The notes beneath the pieces were generated by a model, which was given only the letters and a program-made list of their open reading frames with translations, had not been told where the DNA came from and did no database searches. Below, one piece after another: positions 1 through 6,381 of a stretch of DNA of 10,571 bases (position 1 is the first letter of the stretch; each line of letters opens with the position of its first letter). A program made the position numbers and the translations under genes. Origin of the DNA: Candidatus Cloacimonadota bacterium (GTDB lineage: Bacteria; Cloacimonadota; Cloacimonadia; Cloacimonadales; Cloacimonadaceae); contig JAAYQD010000269.1 in the NCBI GenBank assembly GCA_012519465.1, positions 1 to 10,571 on the forward strand, in the 5' to 3' direction.

Positions 1-401
1 ATTGCGGGCGTGCCGGGTGTTTGGAGGCATACAGCTCTGTGGATGGCATCAAGAGGCGTGCGCTCAGCCTGGGAAGATATCCCGATGCCACCGGTTGGAA
101 TTTACAAGACATTCTCAATAATGCACAAAATGATAGTGACTTACAGGGCTTTATCGCAGAAGGGGAACGGCTGTTGGCAATGGCGCTGCAGCACGCCACC
201 ATCATCTTGGATCCCCAGCTTATCATCTTGGGCGGAGGTGGCATGGATGGGGGGCTGTATGATGCCCAGATAATCGACCAACTGCTGCAAAGCGCCCTTC
301 CCAAGGTCAATATAGGGCAAACCAGGGTTAAAAAAGCCAAAGCCGGCAACCGCGCCGGTGTGTTGGGTGCCCTCACTCTTGCCGAAAGGAATCTTTCCTA
401 A
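1..401 (+). CDS. ROK-family sugar kinase/regulator, C-terminal part (5' truncated by window edge)
   Basis: The reading frame is open from the first full codon at base 3 to a TAA at 399-401, giving 132 visible residues. It opens with the ROK zinc motif: Cys, Gly, Arg, Ala, Gly, Cys, Leu, Glu (bases 3-26), matching the second half of the family pattern CxCGxxGCxE. Further on, DPQLIILGGG (about bases 213-242) matches the family's C-terminal nucleotide-side strand and glycine-rich turn. ROK proteins are cytoplasmic; they phosphorylate glucose, N-acetylmannosamine or other sugars, or act as transcription regulators. An N-terminal DNA-binding domain would separate these two roles, but that end lies outside the window, so the substrate cannot be named. 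The next gene starts 70 bases downstream, with a possible TATGAT -10 element at 441-446 but no convincing -35, so it may have its own promoter. Confidence 0.88.
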   Translation, partial: CGRAGCLEAYSSVDGIKRRALSLGRYPDATGWNLQDILNNAQNDSDLQGFIAEGERLLAMALQHATIILDPQLIILGGGGMDGGLYDAQIIDQLLQSALPKVNIGQTRVKKAKAGNRAGVLGALTLAERNLS

Positions 402-471
402 GGACAAAGCTTGCGGCGGTTTCGGAACGAATTGTGCATATATGATATGTATCAATTTAGAGGAGTTTCAA

Positions 472-828
472 ATGAACAAGGCATTTATTAGATTGGCAGT
501 TACCGCACTGCTGCTGCTCTTGGCTTTTGGCTTGTTTGCCAAGGAGTTGAGCGTGGTGGATGGTGTGGATATCAAACCTAATCCCATGGACAGGCGTTGT
601 GAGATATTCATACGTCTCAACGGCAGTGCAAATTTGGGCGTGAATATAGAAGATGACCGGGGCAACGTGATAAAAACCCTATACTGGGGCCCTGCCCAAA
701 AGGAATTGGTCCTGGCTTGGGATCGTATGTCAGACAATGGCGAGTATGTGCCCAGCGGCAAATATGTGTTGGTGCTCAATTACGATGCGCGCTACACCTC
801 GCTGAAAAAGACACTCATTTTGAAATAA
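472..828 (+). CDS. Small exported protein with FlgD-type Ig-like fold
   Basis: The product is 118 residues. I chose the ATG at 472 because an AGAGGAG ribosome-binding site lies just upstream (459-465) and the protein then begins with a classic signal peptide: MNK, a Leu-rich hydrophobic stretch (residues 6-22) and a likely cleavage after LFA (residue 23). An in-frame start at 358 would put over 35 untypical residues before the signal. Residues about 40-115 resemble the FlgD Ig-like domain: IEDDRGNVIKTL is followed by WDRMSDNGEYVPSGKYVLVL, matching the W-D-G-x-(D/N)-x-G-x-x-x-x-(S/A)-G-x-Y pattern of that family. In this superphylum such domains usually end large secreted proteins; here the domain stands alone with only a signal peptide. 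It is probably periplasmic or surface-located. No enzymatic residues are visible and its function is unknown. It ends 16 bases before the MlaE-type gene. Confidence 0.8.
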   Translation: MNKAFIRLAVTALLLLLAFGLFAKELSVVDGVDIKPNPMDRRCEIFIRLNGSANLGVNIEDDRGNVIKTLYWGPAQKELVLAWDRMSDNGEYVPSGKYVLVLNYDARYTSLKKTLILK

Positions 829-844
829 TCAAATCCTCGTTCTT

Positions 845-1609
845 ATGACAAGATCGAAACAAAGAAAGTCCTTTGCGGACTTTTTTTGCTTTATCCTGGA
901 TATTCTGCCCCGGTTGTTGCGGCCTTTTGGCAAGGACAGGATATCATGGACGGTATTAACGCGGCAGATACTGTATACTGGTTTTGAGGCTTTGCCGCTG
1001 ATTGGCTTTATTGCCCTGGCCATGGGCGGGCTCATTATCCTGCAGGGGAATATACTGCTTAGCACCTTTGGGCAGGGGATTTGGCTGTATCATATCTTGG
1101 TTACTCTGGTAATCAGCGAGCTGAGTGGATTGATTACCGCCTTGGTGGTGATCGCCCGCAGCGGCACCGCAATCTCCACCGAGCTGGGCAATATGAAGGT
1201 AAATCAGGAGATAGCACTCCTTGAATCATTTGGCATCTCCCCCACCACCTATTTGGTGGTTTCGCGTATCTGGGGTGTGGTGATTTCCACGGTGGTGCTC
1301 AGTTTCTATTTCAATATAATCGCCGTATTGGGCGGATGGCTGTTTGCCACGATCTTCTATCCGCTGGGGTTTCGTTCTTTCATCAGCAATCTGGTGGGAG
1401 TACTGGGGTATCAGCATGTGGCAATGGCTTTTCTGAAATCCCTGGTGTTTGGATTTTTGATTTCCGTGATTGCCTGCTTCCAAGGTCTCAGCGTAAAAAG
1501 CGCCAGCACCGAAGTACCACAAAGAACCATCAAAGCGGTGGTGAGCGGAATAGCCTGGGTGATAGTGGCAGATATCATCATCACATGGTTGTTTTGGATG
1601 TTGGCATGA
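845..1609 (+). CDS. mlaE: MlaE-family ABC transporter permease (phospholipid/MCE transport)
   Basis: The product is 254 residues, close to the usual 255-265 of MlaE. It is an inner-membrane permease that, as a dimer, passes lipids between the membrane and a periplasmic MCE ring. The family core is clear: hydrophobic segments at about 47-70, 79-104, 144-170, 195-212 and 232-252, and the conserved cytoplasmic coupling region IARSGTAISTELGNMKVNQ followed by EIALLESFGISP (103-133), equivalent to the AGRxGSAxxAExGxMxxxEQxxxxExMxxDP region of known MlaE proteins. The usual Gly-Pro after the conserved Glu is Ser-Gly here (residues 94-95). The start is uncertain. ATG 845 has no recognisable ribosome-binding site and an intrinsic-terminator-like hairpin covers codons 6-15. 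The next in-frame ATG (1022, residue 60) would delete the first membrane segment, so only TTG 914 or 917 are plausible alternatives. The stop overlaps the next gene's start (ATGA, 1606-1609). Confidence 0.9.
   Translation: MTRSKQRKSFADFFCFILDILPRLLRPFGKDRISWTVLTRQILYTGFEALPLIGFIALAMGGLIILQGNILLSTFGQGIWLYHILVTLVISELSGLITALVVIARSGTAISTELGNMKVNQEIALLESFGISPTTYLVVSRIWGVVISTVVLSFYFNIIAVLGGWLFATIFYPLGFRSFISNLVGVLGYQHVAMAFLKSLVFGFLISVIACFQGLSVKSASTEVPQRTIKAVVSGIAWVIVADIIITWLFWMLA
861..887 (+). terminator. Intrinsic-terminator-shaped hairpin overlapping the mlaE start region
   Basis: AAAGTCC (865-871), a five-base loop TTTGC and GGACTTT (877-883) form a perfect 7-bp stem. It runs straight into a T tract (881-887) and is preceded by a purine-rich A tract (861-867) that extends the pairing to about 11 bp with one G-T wobble. 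This is the textbook shape of a rho-independent terminator, placed 32 bases after the stop codon of the FlgD-like gene. The odd point is that it also lies within codons 6-15 of the MlaE-type gene as called from ATG 845. It could terminate the upstream unit, attenuate mlaE, or show that mlaE really starts downstream. Confidence 0.6.
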
Positions 1610-2223
1610 AGATAGAATTGATTGATCTGTATACTGATGATGGGTTGGAAGGGCTCAATCTCAGCTTTGGTTTGCATGGGGTAAGTCTGCTTTTGGATCC
1701 TCAGGAGCTGATGAGTGGATCAATCCTGCGGGCATTGGCGGGGCTGAACAAAACTTTGGCGGGAAAGATTCTGATCGATGGAATGCCAATAGATGAATAC
1801 AGAATCGGGAGCGATTGGCACCACAATTTTGGCTATATCTTTGCGGAGGGGATCATGTTAGCCAATCTTAGCCTTAGTGAGAATATCTTTTTGCCCCTGC
1901 GCTGGCGTACACCCAGCATTTCGCAAGCAGAATGTGACAAGCTTGCCGCACCGTGGCTGCAGCTCTTTGGCGTGGATATGGATCTAAATATCCGTCCTGC
2001 AGACGTCAAGCCCTCCATTCTCAAATTCTTGAGCTATACACGCAGCCTGATCCTAAAACCCAAATACCTGCTGATAGATAGTCCCTATTATCAGTTGAAC
2101 AAAATGGAACGCAAGATTATGTTTGATGCGCTTTCCCAGCTGCGTAAAACTCATAAAATGCTGATTGCCAGTTCTGATGATGACTTCGCCGGGGGCTTTA
2201 GCGATGAACTGGTGGAGCTTTAG
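1606..2223 (+). CDS. MlaF-like ABC ATPase homologue with all catalytic motifs altered (probable pseudo-ATPase)
   Basis: The product is 205 residues, shorter than canonical MlaF (about 250-270), and starts at the ATG of an ATGA overlap with mlaE, which implies translational coupling. The ABC fold is recognisable: a strand and helix ending LRALAGL (41-47) after the Walker A position, GYIF-x-EG with NLSLSENIFLPLRW (76-100) at the Q-loop, and YTRSLILKPKYLLIDSP (144-160) leading into Walker B. Each functional residue is nevertheless replaced in my by-eye alignment: Walker A GxSGSGKST is DPQELMSGS (31-39, Ser37 for Lys); the Q-loop Gln is Ala80; signature LSGG is about VKPS (134-137); the catalytic Glu after Walker B Asp158 is Ser159; the D-loop SGLD ends QLN (163-165); the H-loop His is Ser190. 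The frame is intact from start to stop, so this is not simple decay. I infer a structural or regulatory partner of MlaE that cannot hydrolyse ATP itself. Confidence 0.85.
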   Translation: MKIELIDLYTDDGLEGLNLSFGLHGVSLLLDPQELMSGSILRALAGLNKTLAGKILIDGMPIDEYRIGSDWHHNFGYIFAEGIMLANLSLSENIFLPLRWRTPSISQAECDKLAAPWLQLFGVDMDLNIRPADVKPSILKFLSYTRSLILKPKYLLIDSPYYQLNKMERKIMFDALSQLRKTHKMLIASSDDDFAGGFSDELVEL

Positions 2224-2334
2224 GGCGGCATTCCACTTCAGGCGGATGGTATAGGGCTTAGGGGTTTGTGTGGCTCAGCCAATCACATCTAAAGAGCATC
2301 AATAATAAAGCTATTGGGTTGTGAAACATAAAGC

Positions 2335-2340
2335 TTGACA
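2335..2340 (+). promoter_or_regulatory. Possible -35 element (TTGACA) upstream of mlaD
   Basis: A perfect TTGACA lies in the 166-base gap between the ATPase homologue and the MCE gene, 49 bases before the ATG at 2390. No good -10 element is seen at the expected 17-base distance, so the call is weak. The rest of the gap (2224-2389) contains no gene that I can support. It holds a TGGCT-C-AGCCA palindrome (2271-2281) and two copies of ATAAAGCT (2305-2312 and 2328-2335). The gap makes it plausible that the following six genes have their own promoter. Confidence 0.25.
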
Positions 2341-2389
2341 GATTTGCCCAAGCAGAAAAGACTAACACTCAAATGGGAAAATACGCTTT

Positions 2390-3475
2390 ATGAGTTATAA
2401 GACTAAACGCAGTAAACAGATAGTACTGGTATTTGTGGCGTTGCCGCTGGTGCTGGTACTTGTTGTGTTCGCATTGATTGCGATCCGGCAGCGTCTCTTT
2501 GAACAGAAGTTTCTGTTTTACACCAACCTGCAAAATGCGGTGGGGCTTTCCGATCAGACACCTGTATTATACAAAGGCTTTGAGATAGGCAGGGTGAGCG
2601 GCTTTCACCTCACAGAAACAGGCATCATCAAAGTGGAAATGAAGATCCTGAAGCGATATCGCACAATAATGGTGGCAAATTCTGTAATCTCCCGTACCAC
2701 AAATCCCATTATGAACAAAACCACCCTGGAATATCTGCGTGGACCCAAGGAGGAAAAGCCTCTGGCAGATGGTGCCTTTATCCCTTCCACAGATTTTGCC
2801 ACAGGCAGAGGCATCATGCAGGCTTTGGGGCAGGCAGGCTCTGACCCCATAGGCGGCATTTTGGACAATGTGGGCACCTTGGCATCTGAATTGACCGGCA
2901 GCCCGCAAGACAAAGGCTCGTTGGTGCAAACCATGGAGAACATTGCCAAAGCCAGTGAACATGCGGAAGCCTTGATGGAAAGCACAACGATAACCCTGCA
3001 TGAAATCAGCAAACTGATGGAAAACCTGAATGAGGATAATAGCGCCAATTCCGGTGTATTGGTGCGCACTATCCACAGCCTGGCTGCGCTTACTGAAAAC
3101 CTGAACCAGCAGATGGGAACGGTATCCGCTCTCTTGAGCAGCAGCCAGACCCTGATGCAAAACTATGCTCATCCCGATAGCCTGATAGTGCGGATGCTTG
3201 ATCCCAGTGGTGAAACGATAATGGCTCCCTTGAAAAGCATCTTGGAGGCTTTGGCGGCAAATTTGGAAGCCAGCCACAATCTTTTGCAAGGCTTTAATGC
3301 CGCATCACCCCAGATCGCCTCTCTCTTGGGCGGATTGGATGATTCCTTAGCTGATGCACAGCGCTCCTTAAGGCTTTTGAGCAACCATCCCCTCTTCAAT
3401 ATGGGGGCGCAAGGCACTGAATATGAGCCCGCCATGCCTTTGGACAGAATGGGAGAATTGCCACATGCGCAATAG
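2390..3475 (+). CDS. mlaD: MlaD-like MCE-domain lipid-transport protein
   Basis: The product is 361 residues. A short basic N terminus (KTKRSKQ) is followed by one membrane anchor (about 11-33) and a single MCE domain (about 40-118), recognisable from FYTNLQNAVGLSDQTPVLYKGFEIGRVSGF (described in parts: N-x-x-G-L at 49-53, V-L-Y-K-G at 59-63, I-G-x-V at 66-69) and the closing TTLEYLRG strand (111-118). The remaining two thirds is long amphipathic helix with heptad-like leucines, ending in the family-typical SLRLLSNHPLF (326-336). MCE proteins form hexameric rings in the periplasm that bind lipid delivered to or from MlaE. The extended helical tail resembles MCE proteins that build a tunnel or needle, rather than the short E. 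coli MlaD. The ribosome-binding site is poor (AATGGGA, 2372-2378). The gene's last 11 bases overlap the lipoprotein gene. Confidence 0.88.
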   Translation: MSYKTKRSKQIVLVFVALPLVLVLVVFALIAIRQRLFEQKFLFYTNLQNAVGLSDQTPVLYKGFEIGRVSGFHLTETGIIKVEMKILKRYRTIMVANSVISRTTNPIMNKTTLEYLRGPKEEKPLADGAFIPSTDFATGRGIMQALGQAGSDPIGGILDNVGTLASELTGSPQDKGSLVQTMENIAKASEHAEALMESTTITLHEISKLMENLNEDNSANSGVLVRTIHSLAALTENLNQQMGTVSALLSSSQTLMQNYAHPDSLIVRMLDPSGETIMAPLKSILEALAANLEASHNLLQGFNAASPQIASLLGGLDDSLADAQRSLRLLSNHPLFNMGAQGTEYEPAMPLDRMGELPHAQ

Positions 3476-4325
3476 CCTGATCATCCTTATATCCCTATTC
3501 TTTCTGGCGTGCTCCTGGTCTCCCAAACCGCAGCAACCCCTGGAGAAAGACAATGCCGACCGCAGCCTGAAAAGCGCAGGCTTGTATTTGGCAAGTGATC
3601 CCGCCAGAGCGGTGGAAATGTATGAACACAGCCGCCAGAGATATCGCCGTATGGCTGATGTGGAAGGGGAATTGTGGAGCCTCTTTGGAATTGCCCAGGC
3701 TGCTGTGAGGATGCAAGACGCCGCAACTTTGGATGCCACCAAGGAAGAGATGCGGATGATTGTCCGCAACGTGGCTCCGCAGATGGATCATATCCCGCTA
3801 TATCTGGATATGTTGATCTTGTTTAACGCCGGGGAATATGAGCAAATACCGGCTTTGACTATGGATAACTCCCAATGGCCAGACACGGCAAGGCTGCGGA
3901 TAGCTGCCCTTGCTTTGCAAGCAGAGGCGTTTATGAACAAAGGCAATCGTGATCGACAAAAGCTGGTGCAGCGCCTCCTCCGTTCCCAAAAGAAACAATT
4001 GCATCGCAAAGGTGCCACACAGGCGCTCACCGTTGCCAAAGGGCATTATGCATTGGCTTATTATTATGTATCCAGAAGAGAGTATGCCAATGCCTTAAAA
4101 CACATTAAAAATGCAAAAGAACTGGATTGGCTGTATGAGGATTTTGAAGCCCTGGGCTATGATTATTGGCTGCAGGGGCAGATACTGTATAAACAAGGCA
4201 AGATGGCCACTGCAAAAGCAAACCTCATCAAAGCCATCACAATATTTGAATCAACAGATAACAACGCCATGAAAACGAAGATTGAGGCGGAATTATCATC
4301 TCTGGATCAAGGAGAAGAATTATGA
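3465..4325 (+). CDS. TPR-containing lipoprotein in the MCE operon
   Basis: The product is 286 residues. I chose the ATG at 3465 because GGGAG (3451-3455) precedes it at good spacing and the protein then starts with a lipoprotein signal, MRNSLIILISLFFLAC, with the lipidated Cys at residue 16. The residues before Cys (F-L-A) are slightly off the ideal L-A-G/A lipobox. The mature part is almost wholly helical with at least two clear tetratricopeptide units, about 192-225 (AKGHYALAYYYVSRREYANA then LKHIKNAKELD) and about 232-265 (DYWLQGQILYKQGKMATAKA onward), and weaker ones before. TPR units bind proteins. Because this gene starts inside mlaD and its stop overlaps the fabI start (ATGA, 4322-4325), the lipoprotein is probably made with the MCE protein. 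It may serve as an outer-membrane or inner-membrane-anchored docking partner of the lipid transporter; that role is inferred from position only. Confidence 0.8.
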   Translation: MRNSLIILISLFFLACSWSPKPQQPLEKDNADRSLKSAGLYLASDPARAVEMYEHSRQRYRRMADVEGELWSLFGIAQAAVRMQDAATLDATKEEMRMIVRNVAPQMDHIPLYLDMLILFNAGEYEQIPALTMDNSQWPDTARLRIAALALQAEAFMNKGNRDRQKLVQRLLRSQKKQLHRKGATQALTVAKGHYALAYYYVSRREYANALKHIKNAKELDWLYEDFEALGYDYWLQGQILYKQGKMATAKANLIKAITIFESTDNNAMKTKIEAELSSLDQGEEL

Positions 4326-5086
4326 ATCTTAAAGGAAAACGTGCCCTTGTTTTGGGCATAGCAAACCAGTATTCCATTGCCCATGGAATAGCCAAGGCAC
4401 TCTCTGAAAACGGCTGTGAGATGATCTTCAGCTATGCAGGACCCAAGCTTGCCCGGCGGGTGCAGCCAATAGCTGATGCATTGGGAGCCAAAATGTGTGT
4501 GGAATGCGATCTCTCGAACGACTTTGCCATCCAAAAACTAATGGAAAGCGTGCGCAGCGTGTGGGATGGAATCGATATAATAGTGCATTCCGAAGCCTAT
4601 GCCCCCATTGAGGAGCTGAACAAGGCATATCACCACACCACCCGACAGGGATTCCACATAGCGATGGATATCAGCGTATACTCTCTGGTAGCGGTATTGC
4701 GGGAGGCAGAAGGATTGTTACAAGAAGGAGCATCCGTCATCACCCTCACCTATTATGGGGCTGAAAAGGTGGTGCCCAATTATGGGGTGATGGGCGTTGC
4801 CAAAGCCGCCTTGGAGGCTTCCGTGCGCTATTTGGCATTCAGCATGGGAGAACACAGCGTGCGCATAAACGCCATTTCTGCAGGGCCCATGAAGACGCTT
4901 TCCACGGCACGGATATCCGGTGTATCTCAGATCCAAAGACGCATTGAAAAATCCGCCCCTCTGGGACGCAACATCAATAGTGAGGATATCGGAAAGACTG
5001 CCCTTTATCTATTATCAGACCTGGCTTCCGGGGTCACCGGCGAGGTGATTTATGTGGATGCCGGCATGAATATCATGGCATATTAG
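4322..5086 (+). CDS. fabI: Enoyl-[acyl-carrier-protein] reductase (NADH), FabI type
   Basis: The product is 254 residues, within the 250-265 of FabI, an atypical short-chain dehydrogenase that performs the last reduction of each fatty-acid elongation cycle in the cytoplasm. Diagnostic features are: the FabI nucleotide loop GIANQYSIAHGIA (12-24), VHS at 88-90, TYYGAEKVVPNYGVMGVAKA (143-162) with Tyr144, catalytic Tyr154 and Lys161 in the FabI Y-x6-K spacing, and ISAGPMKTL (185-193). Two substitutions are unusual for the family as I know it: Glu91 where Ile or Val is usual (HSIAFA), and Gly155 in place of the Asn after the catalytic Tyr (NYNVMG). The start overlaps the lipoprotein stop, with GGAG at 4310-4313 as ribosome-binding site. 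The next gene follows after 10 bases. Position in an MCE-lipoprotein operon ties acyl-chain synthesis to lipid transport. Confidence 0.88.
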   Translation: MNLKGKRALVLGIANQYSIAHGIAKALSENGCEMIFSYAGPKLARRVQPIADALGAKMCVECDLSNDFAIQKLMESVRSVWDGIDIIVHSEAYAPIEELNKAYHHTTRQGFHIAMDISVYSLVAVLREAEGLLQEGASVITLTYYGAEKVVPNYGVMGVAKAALEASVRYLAFSMGEHSVRINAISAGPMKTLSTARISGVSQIQRRIEKSAPLGRNINSEDIGKTALYLLSDLASGVTGEVIYVDAGMNIMAY

Positions 5087-5096
5087 AAGGGTAAAA

Positions 5097-6362
5097 ATGA
5101 AGTTATTCATAAACGCCCTCTTGCCCACCAGTTCAGCAGCCTTCAAAAAGGTGCATCTGCTTTTTGATGAGACCATCCACAAGGTCTCCGTGCAACCGCT
5201 GGAGCTGGAAGAACCTTATGAAGAGATAGATTTGGGCGGTAAGATAGTATTGCCCGGCGCCGTTGATGCCCATTGCCACATCGTGGATAGCATCGATCCC
5301 ACACCCGCCATCTCTCAAATCAGCCGTTTTGCCCTCCTGGGAGGTTGGACAACCATCGGGGAATTGAGCTATCAAAGCCAAATGCCAATCTTCGATTTTC
5401 AAGACCTGCGCCATATGCAGAGCTTTCTGGATGATTCCTCCTATGTGAATATCCCCTTGTGGGGCAATGTGGAGATAGAAAACTATCCCTACCATGCCGA
5501 GAATGCCCTGGATTTGTGGACGAAAGGTGCGCTGGGCTTGGCAATCTTTTCCCCATCTCCAAACGAATCTTTGAGCGGGATGAGCTTTACAGAGATAATG
5601 GATCTGTTTTTGGATGTGTATACCAGCGATACCGCCTTCCTCTTTCAGGGTTGGGATCAGGAGCTGCACCAAAGCCCCAGCTTTGAGGCACAACAGGATG
5701 CCATCAAAAAGATTTTGCGCCGCATGCAGGAAAACCCCATCCACATCCCGCGGGTGGCAGCATGGGATACCATTGAATTTCTGAATGGAATCTCCAAGCG
5801 TTCTGATATCTCCTTTTCTTTAAACATCCTGGATATCATGGCTCTCTTTGATGAAGAGCTGGATTTGCCGCGTCATCATGACCTTTTGGAAAACAAAGCC
5901 CTGCTCTGGGAACTGATCCGCACCAATAAAATATATATGCTTTCGAACAACGCCGCTCCCAATGCCTCGCCAGATGACATCATCTTTGGCACTGAAGAGG
6001 CGCAGATGCTGTCATACTCCTATATCTGGCTGTTGGCAGAGCTGTGGAAGAAGAGGAAAGTGCCATTGGCAACCGTGATCAAGATGTGCAGCGAAAACGC
6101 CGCCAAACGCTTGGGCGTGTATCCCCAAAAAGGATGTATCAATGCGGGAGCGGATGCAGATTTTGTGATCTACGATCCCCAGGGAACCACAGATGTCACC
6201 TTCCCCGATGGACGCGATGGCACCCTGCCCGGCAGGATTGAATCCATCTGGATGAACGGAGAAAAGGTGTTGCAAGATGGAGAAATACTAATGCGCAAGG
6301 GAGCCTACCTGCCCCGCAGAGACACCCCCAAACGCAGACACAATAGAAGCACTTGGATTTAA
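5097..6362 (+). CDS. Dihydroorotase-like amidohydrolase-fold protein lacking most metal ligands (probable pseudoenzyme)
   Basis: The product is 421 residues, the length of type I dihydroorotase (about 425), and the fold runs end to end: N-terminal beta domain, GGKIVLPGAVDAHCHIVD (47-64), the barrel, and the C-terminal INAGADADFVIYDP then ESIWMNGEKVLQDGEI (348-397). Active dihydroorotases bind two zincs through HxH, a bridging Asp or carbamylated Lys, two more His and a catalytic Asp. By eye, HxH is kept (His59, His61). The bridging site (GALGLAIFSPS, 144-154) has Ala149/Pro153, HCED becomes QGWD (184-187), the His before VS is Arg219, and TDHAPH becomes NNAAPN (284-289). The substrate Arg after HxH (HLREPG) is also absent (HIVDSI). 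I therefore doubt the ring-opening reaction. Inactive dihydroorotase homologues (pyrC') are known as structural partners of aspartate transcarbamoylase, but no pyrB is adjacent here. An amidohydrolase with different ligands remains possible. Confidence 0.82.
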   Translation: MKLFINALLPTSSAAFKKVHLLFDETIHKVSVQPLELEEPYEEIDLGGKIVLPGAVDAHCHIVDSIDPTPAISQISRFALLGGWTTIGELSYQSQMPIFDFQDLRHMQSFLDDSSYVNIPLWGNVEIENYPYHAENALDLWTKGALGLAIFSPSPNESLSGMSFTEIMDLFLDVYTSDTAFLFQGWDQELHQSPSFEAQQDAIKKILRRMQENPIHIPRVAAWDTIEFLNGISKRSDISFSLNILDIMALFDEELDLPRHHDLLENKALLWELIRTNKIYMLSNNAAPNASPDDIIFGTEEAQMLSYSYIWLLAELWKKRKVPLATVIKMCSENAAKRLGVYPQKGCINAGADADFVIYDPQGTTDVTFPDGRDGTLPGRIESIWMNGEKVLQDGEILMRKGAYLPRRDTPKRRHNRSTWI

Positions 6363-6381
6363 GAAGGAGATTGGAGGATAA

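Noticed and set aside
1022..1609. Shorter mlaE starting at the internal ATG 1022
   Set aside because: It would remove the first membrane segment and the N-terminal helix that MlaE homologues possess.
1606..2223. Explaining the degenerate ABC ATPase as sequencing error or a pseudogene
   Set aside because: The substitutions are scattered over six separate motifs while the frame and fold-defining segments stay intact and the start is coupled to mlaE; random error or decay would be expected to break the frame.
2567..3289. Minus-strand open frame of 240 residues opposite mlaD
   Set aside because: No recognisable domain, and residue composition of a shadow frame; the plus-strand MCE protein has clear family motifs.
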